DNA of 20,629 nucleotides from Candidatus Omnitrophica bacterium 4484_49 (lineage in GTDB: Bacteria > Omnitrophota > Gorgyraeia > Kaelpiales > Kaelpiaceae). The notes beneath the pieces are model-generated. The model was given only the letters and a program-made list of their open reading frames with translations. It did no database searches and was not told the origin of the DNA. Below are positions 6,471-13,487 of the stretch, one piece after another (position 1 is the stretch's first letter; the number at the start of each line of letters is the position of its first letter). The translations under genes were made by a program, and so were the position numbers. The stretch is from positions 1 through 20,629 of the forward strand of contig NATI01000004.1 in assembly GCA_002085265.1 (NCBI GenBank). Direction: 5' to 3'.

Positions 6471-9286
6471 TTTATCCCCCTTAATACTTGAGCGCAACGA
6501 AGACAGACGTCTTTAAACTCATCATCTTTTCCCACATCCTGGGTATAGTTCCAGCATCGCTGACATTTCTCATACTCACTTTTATGGACAATTATATCCA
6601 GTTGTTCACCCTCACTGAGCATCTCGGGCTGCGAAAGTTGGGATGTTTTCTGAACCCGAACATTGGAAACTATAAAGAACGTATTCAAAATTGATTTATA
6701 ATTATCCAGAAATTCATACAATTTGTCCAGAGTAATATTTAATGTGACTTCTGCCTGTAAAGAACTGCCTATTATACCTCTTTCCCTCTGTCTTTCCAGG
6801 GCCTTCATTACCAGTTCTCTTATCTCCAGGAGCTTGCGAAACTCATTCAAAACTTCCTGATCCACGAATTCAAACTCCTGAGAACGGATAGTTGCCAGAT
6901 GAACACTCTCAACTTGAGCATCGTTACCATCTTTATTTTTCAAACTTCTCCAGACATCTTCAGCAGTAAATGGCAATATAGGAGCGATGAATTTCGCCAG
7001 ATTGGAGGCTAACCTGTAAAGCATAGTCTGTGATGATTTCCTGAGGGATGACTGGGGATGTAATGTATACAATCTATCTTTAAGAATATCCAGGTATATG
7101 GAAGACAAAGTTTCATTCATAAACAGGTAGAGTCTGCGGTAAACTTTATGGAAGTCGTAACTCTCATAAGCCGAAATCAGTTCCTGAGCCAGGAGATTAA
7201 ATTCGGAATAAATCCACTTATCTATGATATCCATATCCTGATAATTAACCATTTCCTCATCCGGCTTAAAATCATAAAGGTTACTGAGCAAAAATCTAAA
7301 TGTATTTCTTATCTTACGGTAAGCCTCTACAACCTGCGAGAGTATCTCTTCAGAAATCCTCAGATCCTGGGAAAATTCTCGGGAAACCACCCATAATCTC
7401 AAAACATCAGCACCGTATTTTTGTATAATTTCAAAAGGAGATATCACATTCCCCAGAGATTTAGACATCTTCCGTCCTTCACCGTCAACGACAAAGCCAT
7501 GGGTAACCACATTCCTGTAAGGGGCACAATCGGTAATAGCTACAGCAGTGATCAGTGATGTCTGAAACCATCCTCGATGCTGGTCACTTCCTTCCAGATA
7601 AAGGTCACAGGGATATCTGAGCCCAAATTTTGAATTCAACACTGCAAAATGGCTCACACCGGATTCGAACCAGACATCTATTATGTCCATCTCCTTTTCA
7701 AATTTATCTATTTCAGAATTACCACAAGCAGGACATTTAAATCCCGGAGGTAAGAACCTGGAAAGCTCAGCAATAAACCAAACATCAGAACCTGCTTTCT
7801 TCACTTCCTCCGCAGTATTTTCCACTACATCATCATCCAGAATCGATTCCCCACATTTTCTACACCTAACAGAGGGGATCGCTACCCCCCAGTATCTCTG
7901 ACGTGAAAGGCACCAGTCAGGACGGGTCTCCAGCATCGCTGTTATCCTCTGGAGACCTGCAGAAGGCACCCAGTTAACGCTCTTTGCCTGTTGAATAAGA
8001 TGAGAACGTAATTCATTCCTGTCCACTGACATAAACCACTGAGCGGTTGCCCTGAAAATGATAGGTGACTTACATCTCCAGCAATGAGGATAAGAATGGG
8101 AAATTTTATCACTGTGTAGAAGCGCACCATTTTCTTTAAGAATTTGTTTTACCTTTTCGTTTGCTGACCACACATCCAGTCCTGAAAACATTCCTACATT
8201 TTCAAATACCCCTCTGTCATTTATCGGCTGTAACATAGGGAGATTCTTCTGTTTCCCTAAAAGATAGTCCTCCTCGCCATGTCCAGGAGCAATATGTACA
8301 CAACCGGTTCCTTCTTCCATGGAGACGAAATCTGCTGTGACTACCCTGGATTTCCTGGACAAGAAAGGATGGAGAGCATTTTCCCCCTCCAGTTCTTCTC
8401 CTTTAACAGTTTGAAGTTCTGTTTTAAATTTTATTTTCAATTTTTCCTGAAGTTCAGGAAACAACTTGTGAGCAAAGATTAAAACCTCTCCTTCCTCTGT
8501 GTCCACAAATATATATTCTTCCTGAGGTGAAAGTGCAATCGCTGTGTTGGAAATCAGAGTCCAGGGAGTTGTAGTCCAGATTAAAAAATAGGTATCATCT
8601 GGAAGATTAAATTTCTTCCTAAGAGCTGATGCCTCATCAAGTTTAAATTTTACGTATATCGAATCCGACACATGGTCATCATATTCCACCTCAGCTTCAG
8701 CCAAAGCGGTCTCACAGTTTATACACCAGTTTACAGGTTTTATATCCTTATACAGATAGCCCTTACGGATAAGCTCCGCCAGTGCTTTGAGAATATAATA
8801 CTCATACTCCGGTTGTAAAGTGAGATAGGGATTATCCCAATCTCCAAGAATTCCCAGCCTTTTAAATTGTTCTCTCTGAACATCAACAAAATGGAGAGCA
8901 TAATCTTTTGCCTTTTTTCTAAAATCCACAGGATTAACTTGAGATTTCTTCAACCCCAGTTCTTTAAACAGCTGATGTTCTACAGGTAAACCATGACAAT
9001 CCCACCCGGGGACAAAAGGAGCCTTATACCCGGTGAGGAATTTATATCTGATAACTATATCCTTGAGAGTCTTATTGAGGGCATGGCCAAGATGAATATC
9101 ACCATTGGCATATGGCGGTCCATCATGAAGGATATATTCCGGGGAATTTTTGTTCTTCTCCATCAACTGTGTATAAAGGCTTATGTTCTCCCAGAACTTC
9201 AAAAACTCTGGTTCTCGTTGAACCAAATTGGCCCGCATAGGGAAATCGGTCCTGGGAAGGTTCAGTGTCTGCTTATAATCCCTCAT
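6467..9286 (-). CDS. ileS: Isoleucyl-tRNA synthetase
   Basis: This 939-residue class I synthetase charges tRNA-Ile in the cytoplasm. The HIGH motif appears as HLGH (65-68) in PPYANGDIHLGHALN, and the KMSKS loop is intact (606-610). The editing domain is present with IWTTTPWTL (236-244) and GTGCVHIAPGHGEEDY (326-341), so Val-tRNA proofreading should be retained. A C-terminal zinc ribbon has Cys908, Cys911, Cys928 and Cys931, and further CxxC pairs are at 188/191, 402/405, 475/478 and 518/521. Length and zinc tail fit the common bacterial type. The start overlaps the punA stop as ATGA, with AGGA just upstream. No T-box leader is possible because there is no intergenic space. Confidence 0.98.
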   Translation of the reverse strand: MRDYKQTLNLPRTDFPMRANLVQREPEFLKFWENISLYTQLMEKNKNSPEYILHDGPPYANGDIHLGHALNKTLKDIVIRYKFLTGYKAPFVPGWDCHGLPVEHQLFKELGLKKSQVNPVDFRKKAKDYALHFVDVQREQFKRLGILGDWDNPYLTLQPEYEYYILKALAELIRKGYLYKDIKPVNWCINCETALAEAEVEYDDHVSDSIYVKFKLDEASALRKKFNLPDDTYFLIWTTTPWTLISNTAIALSPQEEYIFVDTEEGEVLIFAHKLFPELQEKLKIKFKTELQTVKGEELEGENALHPFLSRKSRVVTADFVSMEEGTGCVHIAPGHGEEDYLLGKQKNLPMLQPINDRGVFENVGMFSGLDVWSANEKVKQILKENGALLHSDKISHSYPHCWRCKSPIIFRATAQWFMSVDRNELRSHLIQQAKSVNWVPSAGLQRITAMLETRPDWCLSRQRYWGVAIPSVRCRKCGESILDDDVVENTAEEVKKAGSDVWFIAELSRFLPPGFKCPACGNSEIDKFEKEMDIIDVWFESGVSHFAVLNSKFGLRYPCDLYLEGSDQHRGWFQTSLITAVAITDCAPYRNVVTHGFVVDGEGRKMSKSLGNVISPFEIIQKYGADVLRLWVVSREFSQDLRISEEILSQVVEAYRKIRNTFRFLLSNLYDFKPDEEMVNYQDMDIIDKWIYSEFNLLAQELISAYESYDFHKVYRRLYLFMNETLSSIYLDILKDRLYTLHPQSSLRKSSQTMLYRLASNLAKFIAPILPFTAEDVWRSLKNKDGNDAQVESVHLATIRSQEFEFVDQEVLNEFRKLLEIRELVMKALERQRERGIIGSSLQAEVTLNITLDKLYEFLDNYKSILNTFFIVSNVRVQKTSQLSQPEMLSEGEQLDIIVHKSEYEKCQRCWNYTQDVGKDDEFKDVCLRCAQVLRGIK

Positions 9287-10113
9287 CTTATCCTGGGTAT
9301 CATATTATATATCAATCTCGTGAGAACCGGTTCGGTTCTATTTGCGGTTTCCAGAATTTCCTTAAAATCTACAGGCTTCAAAGCGTCGGGGAGACACTTA
9401 TCAGTAATAACACTGATCCCAAAAATTCTGAAACCGGCATGGACTCCTGCGATAACTTCAGGAACCGTTGACATTCCAACAGCATCAGCACCTATTGTTC
9501 TCAGAAACCTGTATTCTGCACGGGTTTCGAGATTGGGACCTGTAAGAGCGACATACACTCCTTTATGAACCTTTATCTTCTGCTCCAAAGCAGTTTGTTC
9601 AGCAATGGCGATGAGTGCCTTATCATAAGGCTCACACATATCAGGAAATCTGGGACCCAGAGTTTCATCATTGGGTCCAATAAGGGGATTTATGCCCATA
9701 AGGTTTATATGGTCTTCAATAATCATCAAATCTCCGGGATTAAAATAAGGATTCATCCCTCCAGCGGCGTTAGAGATAATCAAAAATTTAGCACCTAAAG
9801 CCCGCATTACTCTTACAGGATAGGTTATCTCCTGCGGGGAATAACCTTCATAATAATGAAATCTCCCCTCCATCACCACAACATCTCTACCTGCTATTTT
9901 ACCGAAAACTAATTCTCCTTTATGCCCCGGGACCGTTGACACCGGAAAATTGGGAATTTCACCATAGGCGACGGCTTTTTTATCCTCTATTTTATCTCCC
10001 AATGCTGAAAGTCCGGTTCCCAAAATTATGGCGATCTCCGGCCTGGAGTCCACATCTGCACCTGTCCTGAGATAATTCACTGTCTCCTCGATTCTCTGTC
10101 TTAAATCTTTCAC
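9283..10113 (-). CDS. punA: Purine nucleoside phosphorylase (trimeric, low-mass type)
   Basis: This 276-residue protein matches the trimeric PNP family, which splits purine nucleosides with phosphate into base and ribose-1-phosphate for salvage. Seen are the phosphate loop GTGLSALG (32-39), PGHKGELVFG (62-71), GRFHYYEGY (83-91), SNAAGGMNP (114-122) and TGPNLETRAEYR (191-202) with base-binding Glu200. The position matching human Asn243 is aspartate (Asp238, in ITDK), which may broaden use toward 6-aminopurines. The start codon is GTG at 10113, supported by GGAGG seven bases upstream. It lies between yggT and ileS, where divIVA is found in many bacteria. Confidence 0.95.
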   Translation of the reverse strand: MKDLRQRIEETVNYLRTGADVDSRPEIAIILGTGLSALGDKIEDKKAVAYGEIPNFPVSTVPGHKGELVFGKIAGRDVVVMEGRFHYYEGYSPQEITYPVRVMRALGAKFLIISNAAGGMNPYFNPGDLMIIEDHINLMGINPLIGPNDETLGPRFPDMCEPYDKALIAIAEQTALEQKIKVHKGVYVALTGPNLETRAEYRFLRTIGADAVGMSTVPEVIAGVHAGFRIFGISVITDKCLPDALKPVDFKEILETANRTEPVLTRLIYNMIPRIR

Positions 10114-10128
10114 CTTATCACCTCCGGT

Positions 10129-10431
10129 TTATCTCAAATAATAACTCAACTGGAAAAGCGTCTTCACCAGAAAAGTTCTCAGAAAAATTATAATCAAAAA
10201 GGCAATAAACGGCGATAAATCAATCCCGATTCCGAAACCCAGAGGTAACACTTTCCTTATCCTGTAAAGCACAGGTTCAGTTACTTTATACAGGAACTGC
10301 ACGATGGCGTTATAAGGGTCGGGATTTACCCAGGATAAAAGCGCCCGGATTAAAATCAACCAGAAATACACCGTTAATACAATATCCAGGACTCGTGCTA
10401 ATGCCTCCAGTAAATACCCAATTGCAAACAT
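10129..10431 (-). CDS. yggT: YggT-family membrane protein
   Basis: This 100-residue protein has two hydrophobic blocks (about 5-35 and 70-98) around a conserved centre, SWVNPDPYNAIVQFLYKVTEPVLYRIRK, followed by DLSPFIAFLI. This is the YggT (YlmG) pattern. The family is an inner-membrane protein linked to osmotic tolerance, cell division and, in plastids, nucleoid or thylakoid distribution; its molecular role is unsettled. It starts one base after the proC stop, fitting the frequent yggS-proC-yggT order. Confidence 0.92.
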   Translation of the reverse strand: MFAIGYLLEALARVLDIVLTVYFWLILIRALLSWVNPDPYNAIVQFLYKVTEPVLYRIRKVLPLGFGIGIDLSPFIAFLIIIFLRTFLVKTLFQLSYYLR

Positions 10432-10432
10432 A

Positions 10433-11245
10433 TCATCTCTCCAGTTCTTTTGCCCTTCCTAAGGCTTTATTTACGCCATCCTTCACCAGTTGTTTAAAAT
10501 TACTCTCAGTCCATAATGATAAACAAGCCTCGGTAGTCCCACCTTTTGAGGCCACCATGGTTACAAGTTGTTCAGGAGAAATATTCAATTCTTGAACAAT
10601 CCTGGCAGTAGAAACAAGGCAACTCAAAACCATCTCCCGGGAATTTTCCCCCAATCCAATTTCCTCTCCTGCTTCTATCAAAGCGTTAAGAAAATATCCT
10701 AAATATCCGGGACCACTTCCTGAAAGGGCAGTGACAGCATCCATAAGGTCCTCAGAGATCACATCTACTTTTCCTATTGTAGAAAACATCTCTTTCACCA
10801 GTTTGATATCATTGGGCGTAGCTTTTTTACCAGGGGTAATTGCAGAATAGGCATTTCCCACCAGGGCACCCATGTTGGGCATTATTCTTACAATCCGCGC
10901 TCTGGGCAATCGTTGAGCGAGATAAGAAGTAGAAATTCCCGCACAGATAGAGATAAACAATTTTTCTTTTTTCTGAACAGAGTTCACCTTTCCCAGAACT
11001 TGAGACAGATCCTGAGGTTTCACGGCTAAAATTATTATCTGAGAGGTATCCACGAGCTGCTCCAGCGTAAGGAATTTTACCTGAGAATATTTGGCCATGA
11101 TTTCTTCTATTCTCTCCCTGTTTATCTCATGGAAGAATATTTTATATCTCTTGGCTTTCAGAAGTCCTTTAGCGATTGCTTCTCCCATCTTTCCCATTCC
11201 TATTATCCCCACATTTACAGCACCGATTATATTGGAAATTGTCAT
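10433..11245 (-). CDS. proC: Pyrroline-5-carboxylate reductase
   Basis: This 270-residue NAD(P)H-dependent enzyme carries out the last step of proline synthesis. The Rossmann loop VGIIGMGKMGEAI starts near residue 12, after a short N-terminal extension of about 10 residues. AVKPQ (about 95-99) and the C-terminal dimerisation signature from VTALSGSGPGY to SKGGTTEA are complete, so the active site looks intact. The ATG overlaps the yggS stop as ATGA (11242-11245) and has a strong GGAGGTGA just upstream, inside yggS. Translation should therefore not depend on full-length yggS being made. Confidence 0.96.
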   Translation of the reverse strand: MTISNIIGAVNVGIIGMGKMGEAIAKGLLKAKRYKIFFHEINRERIEEIMAKYSQVKFLTLEQLVDTSQIIILAVKPQDLSQVLGKVNSVQKKEKLFISICAGISTSYLAQRLPRARIVRIMPNMGALVGNAYSAITPGKKATPNDIKLVKEMFSTIGKVDVISEDLMDAVTALSGSGPGYLGYFLNALIEAGEEIGLGENSREMVLSCLVSTARIVQELNISPEQLVTMVASKGGTTEACLSLWTESNFKQLVKDGVNKALGRAKELER

Positions 11246-11601
11246 ATCTCACCTCCGAATATTGCTCTACCAATTCTTAAAAAATCCGCACCTTCCTCTA
11301 CTGCAATTTGATAATCGTTACTCATACCCATAGAAAGATAAAGCCGGGTATTTAACCTTTCACTCACTCTATCTCTTATCTCTCGTAATTTTCTAAAACA
11401 ACTTCTGATTATATCCTCTTCATTTGTAAGAGGAGCCATTGTCATAAATCCCAAAAATTCGCAACACTTGGTTTTTAAAACCTCATCTACAAATTCATCC
11501 ACCTCCTGAGGAGATATACCAAATTTTGTCCTCTCTCCTGATGTATTTACCTGAATAAAAGTTTCCATTTTCTTTCCTGCTGCTTCCATCTTCCGTTCCA
11601 T
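11242..11601 (-). pseudogene. yggS: YggS-family PLP protein, C-terminal half (after in-frame stop)
   Basis: This 119-codon stretch starts at ATG 11601, six bases past a TAA, in the same frame as the upstream half at 11608-11919. It carries the second half of the YggS (PLP homeostasis, alanine-racemase-like barrel) family: FIQVNTSGERTKFGIS, LSMGMSNDYQIAVEEGADFLRIGRAIFG. The last two supply the phosphate-binding part of the PLP site. Together the halves make about 223 codons, the normal YggS length, so only one codon separates this from an intact gene. A sequencing error, a true nonsense mutation, or reinitiation at this ATG are all possible. Confidence 0.85.
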
Positions 11602-11607
11602 CTCTTT

Positions 11608-11919
11608 TTATAATTCTATTCTGTCCAGCGAATGCAAATAGTTAAAAATCTCAACAGCATATTTTACTTTGTTTCTCTGTAAATGTCCAACCATATGCCA
11701 ACAAATTTCATAATTTTTAAGTTCCATATATTTTACCCTTGCTTCCTGAATTCTGTTCTCTGCAATATGTGTAATTCCCAGCTCAATAACTTCCTTTATT
11801 TTCTCTACATTTACATTTTTGCATACTGCGATAACCTCTACTTCTTCAGGGTCTCTTCCTGCTTTTCCTGCTGCCCTAAAAATATTCTCCCTGATTTTCT
11901 CCAAATTATCCCTTAACAT
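11608..11919 (-). pseudogene. yggS: YggS-family PLP protein, N-terminal half (ends at in-frame TAA)
   Basis: From ATG 11919 the frame gives 103 residues and stops at TAA (11610-11608). It holds the first half of YggS, including the PLP lysine (Lys34 in VIAVCKNVN), the AENRIQEA motif and WHMVGHLQRNKVKY. The stop replaces the residue after SLDRIEL, where family members normally continue (usually LAEE or similar). YggS proteins bind PLP and buffer its level rather than catalyse a known reaction. An in-frame GTG at 11925 is an alternative start. There is no Shine-Dalgarno; the -10 box lies just upstream, so the mRNA may be leaderless. Confidence 0.85.
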
Positions 11920-11928
11920 TAGCACAAT

Positions 11929-11957
11929 AATTTATCAATTTCCCTCTATAATGTCAA
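11929..11957 (-). promoter_or_regulatory. Probable promoter for yggS-proC operon
   Basis: On the minus strand a perfect -35 box TTGACA (11957-11952) is followed by a 17-base spacer and a weaker -10 box TAAATT (11934-11929, four of six bases). The expected start is near 11922, within a few bases of the yggS ATG at 11919. That fits the absence of a ribosome binding site. It is the only plausible promoter I find for block 2 upstream of yggS. Confidence 0.45.
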
Positions 11958-11978
11958 TTGATTATTCTCATCTGGAAA

Positions 11979-11992
11979 TTTTGTAAACAAAA
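11979..11992. repeat. Short perfect dyad, operator-like (copy 1)
   Basis: TTTTGT, two bases, then ACAAAA forms a perfect inverted repeat. It lies just upstream of the -35 box of the minus-strand yggS promoter. It shares the TTTTG/CAAAA half-site with the dyad at 12000-12031, with the centres about 30 bp apart (close to three helical turns). A dimeric regulator binding both is inference. The surroundings are A/T-rich, so chance similarity is possible. Confidence 0.35.
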
Positions 11993-11999
11993 ATTTATA

Positions 12000-12031
12000 A
12001 AAGTTACATTTTGTTGCAAAAGTGTAAATTT
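12000..12031. repeat. Longer imperfect dyad, operator-like (copy 2)
   Basis: The arms TTACATTTTG (12004-12013) and CAAAAGTGTAA (12017-12027) pair around TTG with a single extra G. AAA and TTT extend the symmetry outward with one mismatch. The dyad ends 26 bases before the -35 box of the plus-strand promoter and lies about 95 bases upstream of the yggS promoter start. The position between two divergent promoters suits an operator. It is too AT-rich to look like a terminator. Confidence 0.4.
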
Positions 12032-12035
12032 ATAT

Positions 12036-12087
12036 TATTTAAAAATTTTTTTATTATTTGACAAAATATATATAAATATGTTATAAT
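12036..12087 (+). promoter_or_regulatory. Consensus promoter with A/T upstream element (plus strand)
   Basis: TTGACA (12058-12063) and TATAAT (12082-12087) are both perfect matches, separated by 18 bases. Directly upstream, 12036-12057 is a pure A/T tract with A5-T7, like an UP element that contacts the RNA polymerase alpha subunit. The predicted start is about 12094-12096. No protein gene follows on this strand, so the promoter most likely drives the short RNA ending at about 12243. It is the strongest-looking promoter in the window and the only one on the plus strand. Confidence 0.75.
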
Positions 12088-12155
12088 TGTTGTAGAGTGG
12101 AAATAAAAGAAATATTGCGCTAAAATTGTTCCTTGAGAAACTAAAAGAAAATGAT

Positions 12156-12243
12156 AAGGAGGCCCATCCCCCGCCCGGCCCACTGCCTGTGGCTAAGCCC
12201 CCACTCCTCCCCTACCCCCAAACTCTATGGGCCTCCTTTTTTT
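12156..12243 (+). terminator. Intrinsic terminator with a very large C-rich loop
   Basis: AAGGAGGCCCAT (12156-12167) and ATGGGCCTCCTT (12227-12238) form a perfect 12-bp stem. Seven Ts in a row (12237-12243) run from the end of the 3' arm. This is a textbook plus-strand terminator except for its 59-base loop. On the minus strand the same stem is followed by ATCATTTTCTTTT, so it could also stop transcription coming out of tyrS, making it bidirectional. Confidence 0.75.
12163..12219 (-). other. G-quadruplex-forming tract (i-motif on plus strand)
   Basis: The plus strand has seven runs of three to five Cs: 12163-12165, 12168-12172, 12174-12176, 12179-12181, 12198-12202, 12209-12212 and 12215-12219. 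The first four are separated by loops of only 2, 1 and 2 bases. On the minus strand this is a canonical four-run G-quadruplex pattern. It would be present in any tyrS transcript that reads past its stop codon. Such a tract stands out sharply in this AT-rich sequence. Confidence 0.6.
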
Positions 12244-12290
12244 AGTTATAGTAAACTGAAAAGTAAAATATTCCAGATGGGATAGCCTTT

Positions 12291-13487
12291 TTAAGGTAGG
12301 ATTTTCTTGAAACGATATCTTCCAACTCGCAAAAGATACTCTTTATTTAACTTTAACTCATATTCTTCGTCATTTATCCTCTTATCATCAATATAAACTG
12401 CTCCCTGCCGTATGAGTCGTCTTGCTTCTGACTTGGAAGATGCGAATCCCACAAGGTTCAGAAGCTCCACAATCCAGATTTTTCCTTTTTCCCTGTAACT
12501 CTGGGGCATAGTAAATGCCTCTACTTCCTCAGGGCTCTGTTTTTGAGAAAATACTCTTATAAAACTCTCCTCCTGGCTTTTACCCTCTGTACTCCCATAT
12601 AACTGACTTACTATCTCTCTTGCCAGTTTCAACTTGGCATCACGAGGATGCATATTCTTCAATTCCTCCACATCCAGATTAGTAAGTAATTGTGCATAAC
12701 GGGAAATTAATCTATCAGGTATGGACATCAACTTTCCAAATATATCCCTGGGATTCTCCATAATTCCGATATAATTCCCTAAACTCTTGGACATCTTCTG
12801 GACGCCATCAGTTCCTTCCAGTATGGGCAGTGTTATGATAACCTGGGGCTCCTGACTAAAATCTCTCTGGAGCTCTCTACCTACCAACAAATTAAATTTC
12901 TGGTCCCTGCCTCCAAGTTCCACATCTGCTTTCAAAACCACAGAATCGTAACCCTGGATTAAAGGATATAGAAATTCTGCCAAGGAAATTGGCTTACCTT
13001 CTCTGTATCTCGTAAGGAAATCATCCCTCTCCAGAATCCTAGCCACGGTATAGTGAGAAGCAAGTTCCAGTACTTCCTGAAACTTCATATTTTCCAACCA
13101 CTCAGAGTTAAACACCACCTTTGTCTTTTCAGGGTCAAGGACTTTAAAAATCTGTTCTTTGTAAGTTTGGGCATTCTTCTCCACTTCTTCCGGACTGAGA
13201 TGCGGTCGGGTCTCCTTCTGACCTGAGGGGTCCCCTATTCTGGCGGTAAAATCCCCTATTAAAAAAAATACCCTGTGTCCCAGATCCTGAAAATCACGGA
13301 GTTTTTTCAGAAGCACCATATGACCGAGATGTAAATCAGGAGCACTGGGGTCAAACCCTGCTTTTATATTCAAAGGTTCATCCTGATTATAGGCCTTATG
13401 GAGCTTTTTAATGAGATCTTCCTCGCTTATGATCTCCTCACAGCCCCGCTTGATTATCTGTAATTGCCTTTCAGGACTGGGCTTCAC
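12291..13487 (-). CDS. tyrS: Tyrosyl-tRNA synthetase
   Basis: This is a class I synthetase for tRNA-Tyr. I place the start at GTG 13487, giving 398 residues, the usual length for the roughly 400-residue TyrRS type. The frame stays open further upstream to 13655, but that part is antisense to nothing known and simply overlaps the rpsA tail in another frame. Seen are GFDPSAPDLHLGH with the HIGH motif as HLGH (53-56), IGDFTARIGDPSG (77-89), YPLIQGYDS (174-182), KMSKS (231-235) and a C-terminal S4 domain (about 335-398). It overlaps rpsA by 17 bases. Its linkage to the tyrosine pathway genes may be meaningful, but no T-box is present. Confidence 0.96.
   Translation of the reverse strand: MKPSPERQLQIIKRGCEEIISEEDLIKKLHKAYNQDEPLNIKAGFDPSAPDLHLGHMVLLKKLRDFQDLGHRVFFLIGDFTARIGDPSGQKETRPHLSPEEVEKNAQTYKEQIFKVLDPEKTKVVFNSEWLENMKFQEVLELASHYTVARILERDDFLTRYREGKPISLAEFLYPLIQGYDSVVLKADVELGGRDQKFNLLVGRELQRDFSQEPQVIITLPILEGTDGVQKMSKSLGNYIGIMENPRDIFGKLMSIPDRLISRYAQLLTNLDVEELKNMHPRDAKLKLAREIVSQLYGSTEGKSQEESFIRVFSQKQSPEEVEAFTMPQSYREKGKIWIVELLNLVGFASSKSEARRLIRQGAVYIDDKRINDEEYELKLNKEYLLRVGRYRFKKILP

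Larger units (their letters stand above)
12094..12243 (+). ncRNA. Putative orphan small RNA of about 150 nt
   Basis: A consensus promoter and a strong intrinsic terminator define a short transcript with no convincing coding sequence. The first 60 nt are A-rich and mostly unstructured. The 3' part folds into a 12-bp outer stem (12156-12167 with 12227-12238). Inside it, GGC-CCAC (177-183) can pair with GUGG (189-192) and GCC (197-199), with a CUAA bulge. Two C-rich single strands remain (12168-12176 and 12200-12219). GAGUGG at the 5' end (12095-12100) is perfectly complementary to CCACUC in the loop (12201-12206), a possible pseudoknot. By eye it does not resemble SRP RNA, tmRNA, RNase P RNA or 6S RNA. 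Existence as a stable RNA is inference. Confidence 0.5.

Noticed and set aside
8993..9568. 191-codon plus-strand ORF opposite ileS and punA
   Set aside because: It spans the junction of two clear minus-strand genes and has no family features; it is a shadow frame.
12151..12285. A 44-codon plus-strand ORF (begins MIRRPIPRP) inside the putative small RNA
   Set aside because: It has no ribosome binding site, runs straight through the perfect terminator stem and T-tract, and its Pro/Ser content simply reflects the C-rich loop. A small peptide cannot be fully excluded.
11926..12290. T-box or other riboswitch controlling tyrS or yggS
   Set aside because: The gap is downstream of tyrS, and the hairpin element lies upstream of the yggS promoter, so it is not in the yggS leader. 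No T-box consensus is visible.
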